64,000 bases of DNA from Brevipalpus yothersi (Eukaryota; Arthropoda; Arachnida; Trombidiformes; Tenuipalpidae), in the NCBI GenBank assembly GCA_003956705.1, contig QZCP01000066.1, positions 128,533 through 192,532 on the forward strand, written 5' to 3'. Both the position numbers and the translations under genes were made by a program. Positions 59,124 to 64,000 of this stretch are shown here, one piece after another. Under the pieces are notes generated by a model. The model searched no databases. It was not told the origin of the DNA and saw nothing but the letters and a program-made list of their open reading frames with translations. Positions within the stretch are counted from its first letter, which is position 1; every line of letters starts with the position of its first letter.

Positions 59124-59509
59124 ATTGAGTTCGTTTTTCTAGTTGATGGTTCCACAAGACCCTTCCTTCTTTGTGGCATAATTACTGTTTTGGAAGTCAT
59201 TTACTAACCAGCATGTGAATCGAGCGACTCCTCATGCTTTCCTCACAGATATTTGTAAATTTGGAATAATTTATTTATTAAAACGAATCGTGCCTATCTT
59301 GTTCACTTTTGATTAAAACTATGAGCTCCTCAATTTTTGTCCCGAAATCAAGAGAATAGTTATGTGATGCAAATTTATGAGCTCAATAATAACTTCAATC
59401 GGAAATCTGAATCTTTACAATGATGAAATTCGAGTAACATCGAGTGAATTACTTCTTTGGCAAAAAATGGCCTGGTCACAGATATTTGGCTTGAAAACAG
59501 CTTTTCTTA
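59124..59509. other. Convergent spacer between CUL1 and zinc-finger gene
   Basis: A short 3-prime to 3-prime region with T-rich text and TTATTAAAAC near 59274. No gene is seen. Confidence 0.5.
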
Positions 59510-61516
59510 TCAAAGATCTTCAGATTCATCTTCCGATGGTTCGATTGATCTGCGATAGGCATCAATAATATCTTGACTAAGAGGAGTGATTAGAACCACT
59601 GGATTTGTCTGTGAACATTCGAGTGGAATTTCGGGATCGTAGAAGGGCTCACGATAAGAATAAGGGTTGTTGAATTGTTCTTCATCAGACAGAGTTGCTT
59701 CAGAGGCGCTTCGTTTTCGACCAGCATATGAGACTCGGGGCCTACCACGTTTTCTATTACCAATTTTGCCTCTAAGTCCACGACCAGGTGGCCTTCCCTT
59801 GCGTTTGCTATAGCTATGTTCAACAGAGCCTCTTAAACTCTTCTTTTTACCATAATGGAAGGTTTCCAAGTGAATATTGTAGAGGACTTGAGAGCGGAAA
59901 GTTTTCCGACATTCTCCACACTCCAGGCACAGTGCTGTAGAACGGATTGGAGAATTTTCAGGAGAGCTGATGGTCATTCTTGTACTTGGTGGATGATCAA
60001 ATTCCAGATGTATGTTGAGAGATTGAACTTTATGAAATGCTTTTGAACAGAATTCGCAGTGATACTTGTCATCAATGGGATCTTTTTTAGGAGATGCTTT
60101 CTTAACAGGCGATGGTGTAGATGAAGATTGAGGGATCGGCTCTGGCTCCGGGCTTTCTCGACATGGAGAAATTGTTGTTCGAGAGATAATTTTCTTTCGA
60201 GGAACTGGCTTCGCAACTGGCTTTGTAACTGGCTTCGCGATCGGCTTGGAGACTAGCTTCGACTTTGGTCCAGCGAGTCTGGCTCTTTTCGCACTGAGTT
60301 TGGAAAGGGACCTTTGACCAGCTGCTGATGTTAAGGATGGTGGAGGAGGTTTCGATTCAAATGAAGGGGAAAGTAATAAGGATGAAATATTAGATGCACC
60401 ATCAGGTGAACCTGGTATAGAACCATCTGGTGAAAGATTTTGATGAGCCTGCGAAAGGCTCTGATTGCCTTGGCTAGTCAGTGGATTCACCATCTTAGCA
60501 TGAGCTACAACTTTTTTGATAGTTTTCCCAGCTAACAGTTCAGAGTACAACTTTTCCATGGCATTGTTAGATAATAGCAATCGCCTGAAATCATGTAAAT
60601 ATTTTTGCTCGTAGCGATTCAATTTATTGATGATCAAATCTGGCCTCACTGGCGCACTATCAATAGTCATTTTGTACTCTACTTTTCCCACCTGATAACA
60701 TTGATCGATAAGTCCATCCAATTTTTCCTTCTTACTCTGTAGAATCTGACGCAACGACTCGAAAGCTTGCTGGATGATCACTCCTTCTTTGAGAGTCATT
60801 TTTTCCTTATAAATAGTATTCTTGCTCACACTATTACCATCAATATTATTAATAGTGGTAATCTCCGTATTGTTACTGTTACTGTTAGTGTCAACACTAT
60901 TCTGACTCACTGTGCTCGGTGTCTGGACTGCCTGAGTCAACACAGGTTTCGGTGGACTAACAGGCTTAGTATTAGGCTGATTGGGAGCAACTTTTGGTTG
61001 ACTTAATGGCTTGAGAATGGTCGGATTGGTGGTGAATTTTGTTGAAGTAATCGGTCTGAGAATAGTCGGTTTGTTAGCAGTTTTTGGTTGATTGATAGAC
61101 TTAAAAATAGAGGTATTGAAAGAATTTTTCGGTAAGCTACCCAAGATCGGTTTAAAAACAGGGGGATTGGTAGTAGTTTTCGGTAAAGATCCAGTAATTT
61201 GTTTGATAACAGGCGGATTGGTTGCAGTTTTCAGTAAACTTCCAGTGATTTGTTTGATAACAGGTGAATTAGCAGGAGCAACGGCCGCAGGTTTCGGTGA
61301 AGTGATCGGCTCGAAGTTAGGCTGATTGATAATGATTTTTTGTGGACTGTTTTGTTCAATGAAAGGCTGATTAAAAGTTAACACTGGCAATGTAATGATC
61401 TGATCATCGCCTGTTGTTGCTGGTATCTCGATGATTTGTGTTGATTGAAGATCGAAAAATTGATCAATGGGAATAGTGAAAGTGTTGAGTGTGTTCAAAG
61501 CGTCCAAAGTATTCAT
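59510..61516 (-). CDS. C2H2 zinc-finger and AT-hook nuclear protein
   Basis: A single exon encodes 668 residues. The N-terminal third is Pro/Thr/Lys/Asn-rich with imperfect tandem repeats of about 17 residues (TNPPVIKQITGSLPKT-like, about residues 80-190). A more ordered, charged helical region lies at about 235-345 (KEGVIIQQAFESLRQILQS; YEQKYLHDFRRLLLSNN). Two classical fingers follow at about 485-508 (CEFCSKAFHKVQSLNIHLEFDH spacing C-x2-C-x12-H-x4-H) and 529-554. Basic AT-hook cores GRPPGRG and KRGRPR lie at about 574-594. The tail is acidic (SEDESEDL). It is probably a DNA-binding chromatin or transcription factor. No orthologue was recognised. The promoter region is shared head-to-head with POLA2. 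Confidence 0.82.
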   Translation of the reverse strand: MNTLDALNTLNTFTIPIDQFFDLQSTQIIEIPATTGDDQIITLPVLTFNQPFIEQNSPQKIIINQPNFEPITSPKPAAVAPANSPVIKQITGSLLKTATNPPVIKQITGSLPKTTTNPPVFKPILGSLPKNSFNTSIFKSINQPKTANKPTILRPITSTKFTTNPTILKPLSQPKVAPNQPNTKPVSPPKPVLTQAVQTPSTVSQNSVDTNSNSNNTEITTINNIDGNSVSKNTIYKEKMTLKEGVIIQQAFESLRQILQSKKEKLDGLIDQCYQVGKVEYKMTIDSAPVRPDLIINKLNRYEQKYLHDFRRLLLSNNAMEKLYSELLAGKTIKKVVAHAKMVNPLTSQGNQSLSQAHQNLSPDGSIPGSPDGASNISSLLLSPSFESKPPPPSLTSAAGQRSLSKLSAKRARLAGPKSKLVSKPIAKPVTKPVAKPVPRKKIISRTTISPCRESPEPEPIPQSSSTPSPVKKASPKKDPIDDKYHCEFCSKAFHKVQSLNIHLEFDHPPSTRMTISSPENSPIRSTALCLECGECRKTFRSQVLYNIHLETFHYGKKKSLRGSVEHSYSKRKGRPPGRGLRGKIGNRKRGRPRVSYAGRKRSASEATLSDEEQFNNPYSYREPFYDPEIPLECSQTNPVVLITPLSQDIIDAYRRSIEPSEDESEDL

Positions 61517-62140
61517 CTCACTACAATTAATGTAAACTCAAGTATACATACATACAATGTAAGGAATTACTGTATCGTGTGTTTATACAATCCTCTCAAT
61601 AACAACAACAACATGTACACGCGCAAAATCTTGATCAAATTAAACCAACATGAATTAAACCAATGCTCCACACATATACACACACACAATGTTCACCGTG
61701 ACACAGCTTCACTACAAACTATAAAATCAACTATATCAATGATGATGAAATGATTTTCAATCAACTAATTTCGTTTCAATTTAACAAAACAGAATGAAAA
61801 CACTCAAGAAAATGAGTCAACTTTTCAAGTGAAAAATATCTACTCTTTACTACACAGATCAGATATCACTGATATTGATTGAGAGTTGAATTGATATCTG
61901 AAAACTAGTAGATACTTTTCATAAAAGTATCGATATTCGATCAAGAACGTATCAACAATGAAAAGTGAAGAAAAAGCGCCAAAAAAAAGTTTCATGTTTT
62001 GATTGTGTTCACTTGATAGAAAAAGTTGATCATAATTAATCATCATTAATCATCAATGTTACCTTGAATTTTAATTGAGTTGAAAATTTTGCAAGTTTTG
62101 TATTTGTGGAGTTATTGTGTATGTGTGTTTGGGTGAGAGT
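61517..62140. other. Divergent promoter region of zinc-finger gene and POLA2
   Basis: A 624-bp AT-rich region between outward-facing starts, with a CA-rich run near 61673-61692. No gene is seen. Confidence 0.5.
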
Positions 62141-63594
62141 ATGGAGGTTGAGATGAATAGTGAAGATGGTGATCAAGCTCAATTGCCACTGCAAGAAGAA
62201 GATTTACAAGATAGTAAGGAAAGTGTTTTCGATAAAGTAGTAGTTTGTGAATATGGTCCACGAATTTCGGGTAAAGAATGGTTAAATACGGTATCGAATG
62301 TTGATATTAAGGTTGGCCCAGCTGATGAGGCGAATCATATGGAAGCTGGATGTAAATTGTTGAGCTCAAGTTTGATAAAGAATATCAATGCATTGGACAA
62401 ATTGTTCCGTGATATGAGACGAATTTTGGAGTGTAAAGGAATGGATTGTGAGGATGATGATGAACAGGGTGAACAATTTGAAACCACCATTTTTGGACGT
62501 CTAATACGGATACCCAATTCGGAGGGTGAAGAGAGCTTCTTTTTGCGACAAGACAGTCGATCAGAGAGAACATATCTTCTCGATTTAAAAAAAGTATCCC
62601 AATATTCTCTGTTTCCTGGTCAATTTGTTGAAGTGAAAGGATCGACAAGTAATAAGACCATTTTGGTCCGAGAAATTGATACTCCAAAATGTCTTGCTCG
62701 ACCATTTTGGTCAGAAATTCCATGTTCTTCACCCTATTTACATATAGCCACTGTGGCTGGACCTTTTAATAAGCAGAAATCGATTGATTACTCAAGTTTG
62801 AATGGTGTACTTGATTATGTTTCTGCTTTCCGGCCTCATGTTCTTCTCATAGTAGGTCCTCTCATCGAAGTCACCGAGGAAATGTTTGATCATGATATTT
62901 CGGAACTTTTTGATCAAATTTTGCAGAAAATCAGTGAAAAACTCACACAAACCACATGGGCATATGTCATATCATCACCTGAAGAATGGAATCAGGCAAT
63001 ATCATTTCCTACTCCACCTTATGGAGCTCAATCACGTCATCCAAGAATATTATTTCAACCCAATCCATCATTATTAAATATTTCTGGATTAATACTAGGT
63101 GTATCAACTGTAGATATTATTCATCATATGTCCAAACAAATTATTGAGAGGTTCGTTTTCAACTCTTATGCACCGAATTTTTTACCAAATTTCTAACTTT
63201 ACAGCAAAGGTTTGGAAGGCAGTCGAATTGAAAGATTATGTCGCCCGATAATCAGTCATGGAAGTTTTTATCCACTATATCCACCAGATGAATCTGTCAG
63301 CCTTGAAATTCCCAAATATAACTATTGCCTGTTCAGAACAACCCCTCACATAATGATCATTCCATCAAAGTTCAGGTTCTTCGTTAAAGTAAGTTAAAAA
63401 TCTATTCTCGACTAAATCGTAATTCTAATCCTCATCAACTTGTATTCCAGAATATCGATGGTTGCCTTTTTATCAACCCTGAGCGAATAAGAAAAGGAAC
63501 AATGTGTAGAATAAGAGTTGAAAAATCGGAAAGTGGAAGCATTTCTTCCGTTATCGATCTACTCAAAGTGGAAGTATTCAAAGTCAATCAGTGA
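62141..63594 (+). CDS. POLA2: DNA polymerase alpha subunit B
   Basis: Three exons (62141-63150, 63205-63388, 63451-63594) give 445 residues. This is the non-catalytic B subunit of the polymerase alpha-primase complex, which starts DNA synthesis at origins and lagging strands. The OB-fold region has FETTIFGRLIRI and YSLFPGQFVEVKG. The inactivated calcineurin-like phosphoesterase domain shows LHIATVAGPF, RPHVLLIVGPLIEV, SGLILGVSTVDIIHHMSKQ, SHGSFYPLYPP and IIPSKFRFFVK. It ends with INPERIRKGTMCRI. Human POLA2 has 598 residues; the N-terminal helical domain of about 150 residues is not seen here. It may be lost or lie in an exon I could not identify upstream. Alternative upstream in-frame codons are not ATG. 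Confidence 0.9.
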
Positions 63595-64000
63595 GTTATC
63601 CTGGACGTGCATCCATCATCGTGTGATCATTTTTTCCAATTGTTTTTATTTTCCTATTTTATCTTGATAATGTAATGTAAACTTTTCACCTCAACTAATT
63701 CCATTAAAATATATGGCCATTATTTTAAAGCCTCGCAAAAGTTTCAAAGTTCTGAACAACTTTTCATGATAATTTTTTCGAAAATTCTGCTCCTGGCCAG
63801 CTCCATCTGCATGTGGACAGCAGAAGACTTCAACAAAACATTGAAAAGACTTTTCCGTTCATTTTCGAGAGGGAAACAACAAGGTTGATGATCGCTTAAT
63901 TGTCACTGTCATTTGATTGATTGATTGCCACTTCGTTCAATAGATTGTAATTATTTCATGTTCTGATTAGAAGAAAGTACAACTGTGATTCTTCCCTTTT
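63595..64000. other. Right-edge spacer, POLA2 3-prime region
   Basis: Non-coding AT-rich sequence with ATTAAAATA near 63703, a possible polyadenylation signal. No further gene is seen. Confidence 0.45.

Noticed and set aside
1..64000. CRISPR arrays, operons, prophage or bacterial attachment sites
   Set aside because: The genome is eukaryotic with spliceosomal introns throughout. No regularly spaced direct repeats with unique spacers were seen.

Overview
The window is nuclear DNA from a small-genome arthropod. An acariform mite is the most likely source. The evidence is spliceosomal genes with mostly 50-100 bp introns, AT-rich spacers full of (GA)n/(CT)n tracts, a chitin-binding cuticle protein, a legumain, and a tandem array of puromycin-sensitive-type M1 aminopeptidases (PSA). 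The species cannot be fixed from the sequence alone.

Left part, about 0.85-31.3 kb, accessory in character. It opens with a complete Tc1-type DNA transposon: 27-bp perfect inverted repeats, TA target duplication, intact DD34E transposase. After it come two SARAF-like membrane-protein genes, an intronless legumain, a four-exon acyl-CoA delta-9 desaturase, and six PSA copies plus one exon relic. The PSA array is a compact case of gene birth and decay. Copy 1 is a frameshifted pseudogene. Copy 2 keeps its active-site motifs but ends early. Copy 3 is an open-frame pseudoenzyme that has lost all three main catalytic motifs but kept the zinc ligands. Copies 4-6 look active. Copies 4, 5 and 6 have 6, 3 and 1 introns, and copies 5 and 6 share a nearly identical 904-bp tract that points to gene conversion. 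Copies 4 and 5 also carry a conserved basic, Ser/Arg/Leu-rich N-terminal extension that resembles a mitochondrial presequence.

Right part, about 34-64 kb, conserved housekeeping and regulatory genes with longer spacers. In order: CLIP-170/CLIP-190 (+, intronless); an SGK-family AGC kinase (+, 4-kb first intron); a Cys-rich type I membrane protein with a PPxY-bearing tail (+); a POT1-like telomere OB-fold protein (-); mitochondrial ribosomal protein bL32m (+); a cuticle protein (-); cullin-1 (+, 11 exons); a C2H2/AT-hook nuclear protein (-); and DNA polymerase alpha subunit B (+). Divergent pairs (POT1-like/MRPL32, zinc finger/POLA2) may share promoter regions. The spacers hold long purine/pyrimidine microsatellites, some in inverted pairs, and one short nested-palindrome foldback element.

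No operon, CRISPR array, tRNA or rRNA was recognised. Exon boundaries were set by reading GT/AG signals, frame continuity and protein-family similarity by eye, so they are models without transcript support.
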